A DNA stretch of 32,756 nucleotides, from assembly GCA_007129695.1 (NCBI GenBank), contig SKVA01000418.1, positions 1 through 32,756 of the forward strand. The letters run 5' to 3'. Of the stretch, positions 1 through 8,386 are shown piece by piece. The notes beneath the pieces were generated by a model. It made no database searches and was not told the DNA's origin. It saw only the letters and a program-made list of their open reading frames with translations. The stretch's first letter is position 1; the number at the start of each line of letters is the position of its first letter. Source of the stretch: Spirochaetaceae bacterium (GTDB lineage: Bacteria > Spirochaetota > Spirochaetia > DSM-27196 > SLST01). A program made the translations under genes and the position numbers.

Positions 1-2746
1 CCCGCTCCTTGAGCGCGCGGACGAGCACGGCCTGTTGACTGTTCAGTGTCGCGCTCCCCAGACCGACCGCAATCATCGCCACCACCGACACGACGAGGAT
101 CACGACGAAGAACGCGAACTTCGCACGAAGACCGATTCCTCTTTGTTTCATCTGCGCAATCCTCTCTTCCCGCCTTTCGATGAGTCCGGGTTGGCTCGAT
201 ATGAGCGCACGCGCTTCCATCTGGAGCTGGACGCCCTCGCGCGCTATCGCAACCACACGGCCGCCCGACAGAAGCGCGATCGTTGCGATCAGCGCGATCA
301 CCACCCATGCGATGAAGCCCGGCGGCGTGATACGGAACAGCCGTGCGGTATCGGCCACAAGCGTCTGACCAACGAGCACCGTGAAGTCGCCGAACTTCAC
401 CGTGCCGTTGCGTTCGATCGTAAGGCGTGTATCGAAGAACCGCATCCCGCGCTCGGTGTGGAACAGTCCGATCAGGTAGTCGCCGCTCGATATGTTGTCC
501 AGAAGCGGCCCCGCCATCGTGCGGTCGGAGAAGACCCGGAAGCCGGGGCTGTCCTCATCGAAGACGTAGTCGTAGGGGGGGCTACCGTCGCGGTCCAGAA
601 CGATCCGGCTGATCCGACCGTCGGCGGTGAAGCCTCGGCCGACGATGTCGAGCGCGTAGCGGCCGAGAATGTCGGGCACCGCTGCGACTGTCGTGATGAT
701 GGTGACCGGGATGTACTTGTTCATCCGGACGTAGAGTACCGCCGGCGGGCCGACGTTACCAACCGAGTCGACCGCTCGGACGGTCAGCGCCCACAGTCCG
801 TTGTCGTGGTTATCGCGAGCGATCGCCGGTTCGGTGTGCCGAGTGCCGGGACGCGGTTCGACCACTGGGAGCGTGCGGACGTCGACGTCGGTTCCGTGCG
901 GCCCTACGTAGACCAGATCCGAAATGTAGCTCGATACCACCTCAGGCCCACCGTCGACGTCGACATCGGGCGGATTCCACGTCAGACGGAAGGTATTGGA
1001 CGTGAGGAACCCCTCCTCGTCGAGCCTCGGCGTGTTGAATCTCACGCGCGCCGGCGGCGTCGTATCGCGGACGAAGGTTGCCGTTGTAACGGGGGACCAG
1101 TTACCCGCGCGGTCGAGCGCGCGTATTCGCAGAAACCACTCGCCGTCGTCGTCCGCCGGGAAGACCGCCGTGGTCGACGGGACCGCGTTCTGCGCGGGCA
1201 CCGGTTCGTCCGGGTCGCGCGTCCACACGTAACGGTAGCCGACGATCCCCGACGCGTCGGGCGCCGGGGTCCACGCGAAGGCGGCATTGTTTTCGGCGCT
1301 GCGCCGACCGACCGTGAAGTTCACACCACGAACGATCGGGGGCAACGCGCGCTGATCGGGCTCAAGATAGACGATACGGGTCGGGCGCCCCGGCGTGTTG
1401 TCGCTTCGGCTGTGCCAGAAGAAGTGCAGGCGTCCGCCAACCCGCGCTCCGGTCGGCGACGCGCCAAACTGACGCACGGAAGCGACCACTCTGCGCCAGC
1501 CGGAGGCGTCTCGTTCGAACAGCAGCACGTCACCGCCTCGCGCCGGATCGGTGACACCCACCAGGTAGAATCGCCCGTCGAGCGTTTCGATTCGCGGCTG
1601 ACTATGTGCAACCCGTGCGTCCGCCCGACGAACCGTCGAAGCCGTGAGGAGTTCGATCGCGTCGGTGAGATTCCCCGACCGGTTTGCCCGCGCAAAGGCG
1701 AGCTGCGGGACGTTGGCTGTCTCGCGCCTGTAGGCGGCTTCGAACGCGACTCCGATTTCGGTCCCGTCGGAAACCGCCGATGGCCGACGCATAACCAGGT
1801 CGGCGTAGTTTGCGGCGCCGATGCGGTTCTGCGGTCGATCGGTCACGCGCAGGTAGAAGTGCGGGATGAGCGCCCCTTCAAGGTCGAGGAGCGGTATGTC
1901 GACCGACACCCCCTCGCGCGGAGCGTGAGCTCTGTTCCCGGCCGGATCGGAGGCGCCCCACGTTGCGCCGCTGTCGTCGGTGTAGATCGCGTACAGTTGC
2001 GGTGTATCGGGGACCGCGGGTTCGGTCAGACGACCATCGGCGTCGCGCGGCGGACTCGGAGGCACGATGTTCTCCCCGACGAAGAAGAACACGTCGCGTC
2101 CACCGACCGCGACGTGAGCGACGTCGCTCTGTGGGCCGGTCTGTCCGGCATCAGCGGGCAGCGCGAGCAACCCCGGCCATTCGTCTCCGGTCCGGCTATA
2201 CGCGTAGACGATCCGGTTCGCAGCCGCATCGAGCCGCTCAAATGTCAGGAACCATCCGCCATTGGCCGCGGGGAACACCGCGGGCGCAACAAGGCGGATC
2301 TCACCCGGGATCGAGTGAACCACCCGAAACGGCTTGTCAGGAGCGTCGGCGATCCTGACGCGTATGAGCGTGGCTCCTTCACCGTCACCGGTCTGTTGGT
2401 AGTTCAGCGTCACGATCGCGACGGCTCCGTCGGGCGCGACCGCCATATCAAAGACGGGAGGAACCGACGTCCCCTCAAAACGCAGACCTTCGGCGACGAC
2501 GGTCGGATCGCTCCACATCAGCCCGTCTGTCGTCCAACGAACGATCACGCGAAGACTCCGGTTGCCCTCTTCTCCGACGATCTGCTGGTACGCGAGTATC
2601 GCACCGTCGCGGTGCGATGCGACCTTCGGAAAACGGAAGTCGACGGCGGTGAAGCCGACCGGAGGCTCGAAGAACACGTTCTGGGCAAAACCATGAGCGC
2701 CCGCGAGAACCAACAGGAATGACAGGATCAGGCGTCTCACCACCAC
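1..2746 (-). CDS. Large secreted/membrane sensor protein, 3' end off the window
   Basis: The reverse strand is open from three tandem GTG codons (2746, 2743, 2740) to the window edge, about 915 codons, so the C-terminus is missing. The start lies 3-9 bases after the stop of the helical-repeat gene, with no clear ribosome site, so the two are probably co-translated. Residues 1-20 form a signal peptide (RRLILSFLLVLAGAHGFAQ). A beta-rich region follows with two Asp-box-like motifs, TTDGLMWSDP near 68-77 and TDDSGATWG near 250, as in BNR/sialidase propellers. Ig/FN3-like segments span roughly 440-700. Transmembrane helices lie near 810-828 and 870-890, and the visible part ends SATLNSQQAVLVRALKER. 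Spirochaete proteins with this plan often end in an adenylate cyclase or SpoIIE/PP2C phosphatase; that is inference, since no effector domain is visible here. Confidence 0.8.
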   Translation of the reverse strand, partial: MVVRRLILSFLLVLAGAHGFAQNVFFEPPVGFTAVDFRFPKVASHRDGAILAYQQIVGEEGNRSLRVIVRWTTDGLMWSDPTVVAEGLRFEGTSVPPVFDMAVAPDGAVAIVTLNYQQTGDGEGATLIRVRIADAPDKPFRVVHSIPGEIRLVAPAVFPAANGGWFLTFERLDAAANRIVYAYSRTGDEWPGLLALPADAGQTGPQSDVAHVAVGGRDVFFFVGENIVPPSPPRDADGRLTEPAVPDTPQLYAIYTDDSGATWGASDPAGNRAHAPREGVSVDIPLLDLEGALIPHFYLRVTDRPQNRIGAANYADLVMRRPSAVSDGTEIGVAFEAAYRRETANVPQLAFARANRSGNLTDAIELLTASTVRRADARVAHSQPRIETLDGRFYLVGVTDPARGGDVLLFERDASGWRRVVASVRQFGASPTGARVGGRLHFFWHSRSDNTPGRPTRIVYLEPDQRALPPIVRGVNFTVGRRSAENNAAFAWTPAPDASGIVGYRYVWTRDPDEPVPAQNAVPSTTAVFPADDDGEWFLRIRALDRAGNWSPVTTATFVRDTTPPARVRFNTPRLDEEGFLTSNTFRLTWNPPDVDVDGGPEVVSSYISDLVYVGPHGTDVDVRTLPVVEPRPGTRHTEPAIARDNHDNGLWALTVRAVDSVGNVGPPAVLYVRMNKYIPVTIITTVAAVPDILGRYALDIVGRGFTADGRISRIVLDRDGSPPYDYVFDEDSPGFRVFSDRTMAGPLLDNISSGDYLIGLFHTERGMRFFDTRLTIERNGTVKFGDFTVLVGQTLVADTARLFRITPPGFIAWVVIALIATIALLSGGRVVAIAREGVQLQMEARALISSQPGLIERREERIAQMKQRGIGLRAKFAFFVVILVVSVVAMIAVGLGSATLNSQQAVLVRALKER

Positions 2747-2749
2747 AGA

Positions 2750-5700
2750 CTATCCGGCCCGCTGTCGCCTGCGCAAGTCGTTGTAGAGCCGGTTGAACTC
2801 GAGATCGCGCGCAGCGTTCGGGTTCTCGATCAGGTACCGGTCCATCAGCGTCAACGCCTGTGCGAACTGGCCCTGCGCGAGCAGCTCGCGCGCCTGACGC
2901 AGAACCGCGGTACCCTGCGCGTCGAGGTAGGTCTGCGTAGGTGCGTTGGGCAGCGCGAGCGCTCGGCGGTGAGCCGTGAGTGCCCGCTGATAGCCGGGAT
3001 AGATGTCGAGCGCCTCGTTGAGCAGCCGTAGTATCTGTTCAATCTGCGCGGTCGGGAGCACTGCCCAGTCGCCGAACCCCTCTGCCTGGTCGATTCTTCG
3101 GTCTGCCTCGGCACGAATGTCGGGGGGCGGCGGCGGAATCTGAACCGGCGGACGGAGGATCGGATCGAGCTGCGCGATGAGGCGGCGGATCTCGGTGACG
3201 GTCGCCGCAGACACACCGGCGACTTCGCTGACGACCTCGAGGATCGCCGACAGTCGGGACTCGAGCTCGAGCAACCCGTCGAACTGGTCGTCTGAGATCT
3301 GGCGGGAGCTCAGCTGCGCGCGCGTCACATCGGCGTCGGAGAGAGCACCGTTGAGGAGATTCTGTACGACGCGGTCGGGGGCTTCGGCGGCGACGGCGAG
3401 CGCGAGGCGTACCTCGAGCAGTCTCGCCTGGAAGTTCAGCGGTTGTTCGGTGAAGAACAGACCGAGCGCCTGCTCGGCGGTACCGTACGATCCGTCGCGA
3501 TACGCGCCCCACGCGGTGTTGAGGATCTGGCTCAGACGGGAGAACCCGGGCAGATCCTCGCGCAGCACCTGCTCGGACTCCTGGCTGTACGCGGTACGCG
3601 CGAGCCGAAGCAGCGCGGTGAGACTCGGATTCTGCTGCGTCGGGAAGACGTTCTCCCAGATCACCAATCCCTCTTCCAGCATATCGAGCGCGTCCAACCA
3701 CTGCTGGTTGTCCACGAGTGGTCGCGCGTCATCGACCATCTGGTCGACGCGCGTGAATACGATCGATCGCTGCGCCGACACGATCAGCGTGTTCACCCGC
3801 TCGCGCTCGGAGTTCCAGAACTGCTCGAGCGAAGCGCGATACCAGTTGGAGAGGCTCTCTTCGAAGAGCGTGCTTGCGTCCTGGACCGCAGGGTTATCGG
3901 TACTCAGCAGTAGTGTCGCGCGCCCGAGGAGTTCGCTCGCCGTCTGGATGTCGCCGGCGCTGTTCGCCGTTTGTGCGGCGCCGATCTCCTGTTCAACCTC
4001 TACCAGACGCGCGCGACCGGCTCGCTCGAGCTGCTCGGCTTCGGCAACCCGTGCGAGCGCCTGCTCCATCAAGCCAATCGCCGTCGCAGTCAGTCCGGTC
4101 TGCGCCGAACCTACCGTCGTCACGATGCGTCGCGCGTTGTCAATATGCGCCTGTACTCTAGCGTCGGACCGGACGTACGCCTGATCGCCCTCGAGCCGGG
4201 TGATCAGATCGGAAGCGTCGCGTCGCAGACGGTCAAGATCACCCGCCGTCAGATTGGTGACCCGCACGCCGGTCACCCCTCCGACAAGCGGCCTGAGGCG
4301 GTCGCGAGCCTCTCCTGAGCGCGGGCGCGCGATCGTGATCCCGGCCACCTGGACCGTCGCGTTGAGATCGGTCCGCGACGCGCTGATCGCCGTCTGCATC
4401 GACGACAACCGCGTCTGAAAGTCGCGCAGATCGATCGTAGCGATCTGATCGACGATGTCGGTCTCGTAACGCTCGACGCGGGAGATACGGTTTTCTACGT
4501 ACGTCGCATGGAAGGCGGCGTGATCGGTGCGGATCTGCGCGGGGAGCGCGTTCCATTCGGCGAGACCCGACCGCAAGCGTGCAAGCGGCGACCGAAGCGA
4601 TTCGCGTTGGGCCACCAGTGGCGTGGTAGTGGTCTGCGATGCCAGGGGTGTCGCTGCGCGATACGCGACATCTGCCTCCCTGACGATCGCGACAAGCTGT
4701 TCGGCCGATGCGGCACGGATCGCTGCCTCGGTCAACGTGTCCCTGATCGGACCCGAGTCGAGCGTCGCGATCGAATCCAGAACCTCTCGCCACGCAGCCG
4801 CGGTTGCGGCGGGGGGCCCGTCCGTTGCGTCGGCGGGCGCGTCGACCGGTAGATCGTTTGCGGTGCTCTGAACCTCGATCGCGGTTCGCGATGCGAGCGC
4901 GACCGCATCGGCAAGCCGCACCACGTCCTGCACGTGGGACGCCACGAGCGCGTTGCTGCCGGGAGCGCGTACGGTGTCCCAGTCGAAGCCGGTCACCGCT
5001 TGCTGCAGACGAACATAGTTGTCGAGCGCGAAGGTCTGCGCGGCCGCGACCGGCTCTTCTGCGACCAGTTTGCGGACGGTATCGATCGACGCGAGGATGC
5101 CCTCCGCGCGGCGATCGCCCGTACCGGTTCGGCGCCCGAGCACCAGATCCGACACGAACCGAATGTGCCAGTCGTACGCGTACCCGTCGTCGGTGAGCAG
5201 GCGCTCCGCGTTCAGTCGTTCCTGCTCCGCGATGACGACGGCCGCGTCGCGGACGTCACGGAAGATCCGCGAAATCGCGCGCAGCTGCGGCAGGTACTCG
5301 GCGATCTGCCGTTGGGCGTCGGCGAAGTCTCCCGCGGCGAACGCGATGGTCATTTCATCTGCCTGCGCGCGGGCGTTCGAAGAGACAACAGTGAATGGCG
5401 CCTCGGTGGGATCGCCTTCGGAGCGGCCGGCAGCAACGACTCGTACTGCCTCGCGTGCGGATGCGAACAGCTCGGCGTCGATCCCGGTGCGCACGGTTTC
5501 GAACAGACCGCGCTGCAGATCGAGCCCGCTTTCCAGTCGGATCAACTCCTGCTGCTCCGGAGTCAGGGCGATCGGCTCCTCATCGGGGCCGTCGACGTAG
5601 ATCCGTACCGCGGCCACGAAGTCACCTGCGCGAAAGGCTTCGGCCGCGATCTGCATCAGCGCACGGAAGCGGCGCTGATCGATTGTGAGCTGCACACGGA

Positions 5701-6166
5701 ACTGCAGCTCGCTGATCAGCGCCGCGTCCTCTGGGTTCGGGTTCGGGATGATGTCGCGCATAGCGGCGATCGACGTGAGCGCCGCGATTGCTCGCGGCAC
5801 GACTTCGTCGGGGGGGATGTCGTCTTCGAGGAGCGCCCGCAGCTCGCGTTCGACTTCGCGACCGCGTTCGACGTACGCGCGCCGCGCCTGGCGGATCGCT
5901 TCGAATCGAGTTTCGGCAGCAGGGAGCTCTTCCTCGTCGTCTTCGACGATCCGGATCAGATCACCTACAGCCGCGTCGTAGTCCTGCTCGCGTATTCGCT
6001 GATCTGCGGCCGCCTTGCGTGCCTCGATGCTCTGCGCGATCACCTCGAGTCGAGCGGCGACTTCGTCGGGGTTCTCCTGCTGGCCTGTCGCCGACACACG
6101 AACTGCGCCGCAGACGAAAACGAGCGCAAGTAGCACGAACGGCAGACGTCGTCGCGAAACGAGCAG
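2750..6166 (-). CDS. Secreted long alpha-helical repeat (TPR-like) protein
   Basis: An 1138-residue reading frame if started at CTG 6166-6164, or 1128 residues from GTG 6136. I prefer CTG: a strong GGGGAGGG ribosome site (6180-6173) lies 6 bases before it but 36 before the GTG, and the upstream start gives a proper signal peptide with a basic n-region (LVSRRRLPFVLLALVFVCGAVRVSA). The mature protein is almost entirely charged helix rich in Ala, Glu, Arg, Gln and Asp, with TPR-like helical pairs near the C-terminus (AQGQFAQALTLMDRYLIENP) and a proline run (IPPPPPDI) near residue 985. It carries no lipobox and no later membrane helix, so it is probably periplasmic. The sensor gene follows within 9 bases, so a structural or signalling partnership is likely. 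Exact function is unknown. Confidence 0.85.
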   Translation of the reverse strand: MLVSRRRLPFVLLALVFVCGAVRVSATGQQENPDEVAARLEVIAQSIEARKAAADQRIREQDYDAAVGDLIRIVEDDEEELPAAETRFEAIRQARRAYVERGREVERELRALLEDDIPPDEVVPRAIAALTSIAAMRDIIPNPNPEDAALISELQFRVQLTIDQRRFRALMQIAAEAFRAGDFVAAVRIYVDGPDEEPIALTPEQQELIRLESGLDLQRGLFETVRTGIDAELFASAREAVRVVAAGRSEGDPTEAPFTVVSSNARAQADEMTIAFAAGDFADAQRQIAEYLPQLRAISRIFRDVRDAAVVIAEQERLNAERLLTDDGYAYDWHIRFVSDLVLGRRTGTGDRRAEGILASIDTVRKLVAEEPVAAAQTFALDNYVRLQQAVTGFDWDTVRAPGSNALVASHVQDVVRLADAVALASRTAIEVQSTANDLPVDAPADATDGPPAATAAAWREVLDSIATLDSGPIRDTLTEAAIRAASAEQLVAIVREADVAYRAATPLASQTTTTPLVAQRESLRSPLARLRSGLAEWNALPAQIRTDHAAFHATYVENRISRVERYETDIVDQIATIDLRDFQTRLSSMQTAISASRTDLNATVQVAGITIARPRSGEARDRLRPLVGGVTGVRVTNLTAGDLDRLRRDASDLITRLEGDQAYVRSDARVQAHIDNARRIVTTVGSAQTGLTATAIGLMEQALARVAEAEQLERAGRARLVEVEQEIGAAQTANSAGDIQTASELLGRATLLLSTDNPAVQDASTLFEESLSNWYRASLEQFWNSERERVNTLIVSAQRSIVFTRVDQMVDDARPLVDNQQWLDALDMLEEGLVIWENVFPTQQNPSLTALLRLARTAYSQESEQVLREDLPGFSRLSQILNTAWGAYRDGSYGTAEQALGLFFTEQPLNFQARLLEVRLALAVAAEAPDRVVQNLLNGALSDADVTRAQLSSRQISDDQFDGLLELESRLSAILEVVSEVAGVSAATVTEIRRLIAQLDPILRPPVQIPPPPPDIRAEADRRIDQAEGFGDWAVLPTAQIEQILRLLNEALDIYPGYQRALTAHRRALALPNAPTQTYLDAQGTAVLRQARELLAQGQFAQALTLMDRYLIENPNAARDLEFNRLYNDLRRRQRAG

Positions 6167-6172
6167 TGGAGA

Positions 6173-6182
6173 CCCTCCCCTT
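6173..6182 (-). promoter_or_regulatory. Shine-Dalgarno site that argues for a CTG start
   Basis: The reverse strand reads AAGGGGAGGG, then TCTCCA, then CTG in frame with the helical-repeat protein. A 6-base spacer is optimal for a start at 6166 and far too long a reach for GTG 6136. No ATG, GTG or TTG occurs in frame between the site and 6136. Confidence 0.55.
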
Positions 6183-6279
6183 AGATAGTACTACAGGTAT
6201 CGACAAAAAAAAGCGCGACGCTGAGACGTCCCCCCGATCGCAGACTCACCCCGACGTGGATTCACGCCGATCTGAGGAG

Positions 6280-6285
6280 TATAAT
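6280..6285 (+). promoter_or_regulatory. Perfect TATAAT -10 box before the UPF0164 gene
   Basis: TATAAT lies 1 base before GTG 6287 and 10 bases before ATG 6296. The matching -35 position with a 17-base spacer reads TGGATT (3 of 6), which is weak. If this is the real -10, transcription begins close to the ATG at 6296 and the GAGGAG at 6274-6279 would not be in the mRNA. If it is not, GAGGAG is a good ribosome site for GTG 6287. Confidence 0.35.
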
Positions 6286-6286
6286 T

Positions 6287-7561
6287 GTGAGGGGAATGCG
6301 TATACCTCGGTTCATAGTCATACTAGTGTCGCTTGTTGCCGTCGCTCCGGGGTTTGCGGTCGAGTTCTCGGATATCTACGCGCGGCTCGGTCAATCGGGT
6401 GTAGATCGAGTCCGGAATACCGGTCTGACGATCTTTCCGACGCTGCTCATACCCGCCGGCGGCAGGTTCGAAGCGATGGGGCAGGCGTACACCGCGGTCG
6501 CGAGCGACGCGAGCTTTCTGGACGCCAACCCGGCGGCGAGCGCGTCGTTGTCGTTCACCGAACTGACCTTCGTGCACAACAACTGGATCGCCGACACGTC
6601 GATCGAAGGTGTCGGCTACGCGCGCAGGATCGGCGACTTCGGGTTCGGTGTCGGCGGCAAGTTTCTCCATGTGCCGTTCACCGAGTACACGACGACGACG
6701 CGTCAGGGCGGCAGCGGGCGCTACTCGGAAGGCACGGTAGGCGTAAACGCATCGTATAACTTCCTTCGGTCGTTCGTGTTTCCGGGTGTATCGGTCGGTG
6801 CGACGCTGAAGGCGGCGTACCGGATGATTCCTGAACAGATCGCCGCGGGTCAGTCCGCGGTTGGGGTGGCGGCCGACATCGGGCTGTTGTCGAGGTTCGA
6901 TCTACTGAAGGGTTTTTCGTCGCGCAGCCCAAACTTCGGGGCCGGACTCGCGCTTCGGAACTTCGGACCACCGGTCCGCGGTGAGCCGTTGCCGTCGCAG
7001 ATCGTCACCGGCGTCGCCTACTCACCGATCCGGCCGGTGACGGTCGCAACCGATCTCATCGTCCCCGTGTCGTTGGCGCCGGGCGTGCCCGCCGAACGGG
7101 TCGGGGGCGCCGCGGGAATGTCGGTTCGAGTTGCCCCGTTCTTCTCCGTGCAGTCCGGGATGCTTCTACGCTGGGGAGGGTCGCGCTTCTCGATGGGGGC
7201 GTCGCTTGAACTCGCCGATTTCAGCCTTGACGTCAACTACACCCTGGACCTTGCGACCCAGTTCCGTAATCTTGACCGGGTCAGCGTACAGGCCCGGGTC
7301 AACTTCGGCGACGAGGGACGCAAGGCGCTGCGCGATCTGGTGGACCGCTACTATCTGGACGCGTGGCGAGCGTCGGCGATCGGCAATCTCAACCTGGCGA
7401 TCGAGAAGAGCGCGCGCGCGCTCGAACTCGATCCCGGCTTCACGCCGGCCGAAGAGCTGCTTGCGATCAGTCTGTTGACCCGAGCGCTCCAGGAGGATCT
7501 GCGCGCGATTGATCTGGACAGCATCGCCGACCGCCTGGAAGACAGCCCCGACGTAGAGTGA
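6287..7561 (+). CDS. UPF0164 family (FadL-like) outer membrane protein
   Basis: A 424-residue protein with a signal peptide (IPRFIVILVSLVAVAPGFA). The sequence then shows the UPF0164 pattern of spirochaetes: GGRFEAMGQAYTAVASDASFLDANPAASA, a glycine- and aromatic-rich alternating pattern typical of an outer membrane beta-barrel, and long strands such as FGFGVGGKFLHVPF and FSLDVNYTLDLATQFRNL. In Treponema pallidum this family is considered FadL-like and may import hydrophobic substrates; that is family knowledge, not tested here. The last 90 residues are helical (LNLAIEKSARALELDPGFTPAEELLAISL), resembling one TPR unit, probably periplasmic. The start is GTG 6287 (ribosome site GAGGAG, 7-base spacer) or ATG 6296 (short or no leader). 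The gene is divergent from the helical-repeat gene and convergent with the next. Confidence 0.82.
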   Translation: MRGMRIPRFIVILVSLVAVAPGFAVEFSDIYARLGQSGVDRVRNTGLTIFPTLLIPAGGRFEAMGQAYTAVASDASFLDANPAASASLSFTELTFVHNNWIADTSIEGVGYARRIGDFGFGVGGKFLHVPFTEYTTTTRQGGSGRYSEGTVGVNASYNFLRSFVFPGVSVGATLKAAYRMIPEQIAAGQSAVGVAADIGLLSRFDLLKGFSSRSPNFGAGLALRNFGPPVRGEPLPSQIVTGVAYSPIRPVTVATDLIVPVSLAPGVPAERVGGAAGMSVRVAPFFSVQSGMLLRWGGSRFSMGASLELADFSLDVNYTLDLATQFRNLDRVSVQARVNFGDEGRKALRDLVDRYYLDAWRASAIGNLNLAIEKSARALELDPGFTPAEELLAISLLTRALQEDLRAIDLDSIADRLEDSPDVE

Positions 7562-7568
7562 CCGTAGA

Positions 7569-8351
7569 TCAGCTACCGCGTCCGGCTTTCTGCGTGAGTC
7601 TGTTATAGAGCGACAGCAGCGGTACATCGATCTTCTTCGACTCTAGCGAGCGTTGCAGCCCGTCTCGGCTACGCGTGTTGTTATCGCGTTGCGCACGGCG
7701 CAGCCGTTTTCTGGTCTGCTTGTACTCGTCGCCTGAGAGCATCGAATCGAGATAGTCGGTCATCTGCTGTAATTCGGGCTCGTAGCCGTCGATTCCCAGA
7801 GTCTCTCCGGTCTTGACAAGGCGTTCGACCGTCGACTCGACGGACTCATCCTCGCACTCGATGAGCAGTTCCTCTATCGACTTGATGAAGGGGCTTTCGG
7901 TGAAGACGATCTGGTCGACTCGAGTCCGCAGATCTATGCGCCGCTTGAGCGCCTCGTCCGACCGCATGTACTTCCGGCCGAGCAGGACGTACACGGCGAT
8001 CGACGCCGCGAGCGATATCACAAGCTCGTCGATCACGGGAACCGGATCTCGCACGACGATGCTCAGGAACAGAAACGCGACCAGGAACACCGCCGACGAC
8101 AGGAGAAAACGAGGGATGAACCGCGCGTCGGCGACCCAGACCTTCACCTCCTGCTCGACGATGCGGTAGAGCTCATTCCTGAAGAGCGTCAACGATTCGA
8201 CGCGGGGCTCGCGTCCGTAGTGTCCTACCACCGGATGCCTGGTCAACAGCGTGTGGACGCGTTCGGTCTTGCGAAACGGGTGGAGAAACAGCGAGACACC
8301 GTCCTTGCGATACACGTGGAAAACGTAGATCGGCTCACCGGCACTACCCAT
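7569..8351 (-). CDS. Unknown two-helix membrane protein
   Basis: A 260-residue protein I do not recognise. It has no signal peptide. Residues 1-75 form a soluble domain beginning EPIYVFHVYRKDGVSLFLHP. Two transmembrane helices follow at about 79-100 and 106-125, forming a hairpin. The remaining 130 residues are charged and helical (ESTVERLVKTGETLGIDG and an Arg/Asn-rich stretch near 218-235), probably coiled coil and probably cytoplasmic together with the N-terminus. The start is ATG 8351, chosen because a promoter with perfect spacing ends 6 bases before it; no ribosome site is visible. The gene ends 7 bases from the convergent UPF0164 gene with no terminator hairpin between them. Confidence 0.75.
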   Translation of the reverse strand: MGSAGEPIYVFHVYRKDGVSLFLHPFRKTERVHTLLTRHPVVGHYGREPRVESLTLFRNELYRIVEQEVKVWVADARFIPRFLLSSAVFLVAFLFLSIVVRDPVPVIDELVISLAASIAVYVLLGRKYMRSDEALKRRIDLRTRVDQIVFTESPFIKSIEELLIECEDESVESTVERLVKTGETLGIDGYEPELQQMTDYLDSMLSGDEYKQTRKRLRRAQRDNNTRSRDGLQRSLESKKIDVPLLSLYNRLTQKAGRGS

Positions 8352-8357
8352 AGCGAC

Positions 8358-8386
8358 AAAGTAGCGTGCTGCCCGGGGGCAGTCAA
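8358..8386 (-). promoter_or_regulatory. Sigma-70-type promoter giving a leaderless mRNA
   Basis: The reverse strand has TTGACT (8386-8381), a 17-base spacer, TACTTT (8363-8358), then 6 bases and the ATG at 8351. The expected transcription start falls on or next to the A of the start codon. The TGA stop of the ankyrin gene (8385-8383) lies inside the -35 box. Confidence 0.6.

Noticed and set aside
35..2722. A forward open frame of 895 codons opposite the sensor gene
   Set aside because: Its translation is Arg/Asp/His-rich with no domain or hydrophobic pattern, while the reverse strand gives a signal peptide, Asp-boxes and membrane helices. It is a shadow created by GC-rich codon use.
4934..6133. 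A forward open frame of 399 codons opposite the helical-repeat gene
   Set aside because: It has no recognisable motif, and the reverse strand encodes a secreted protein with a strong ribosome site.
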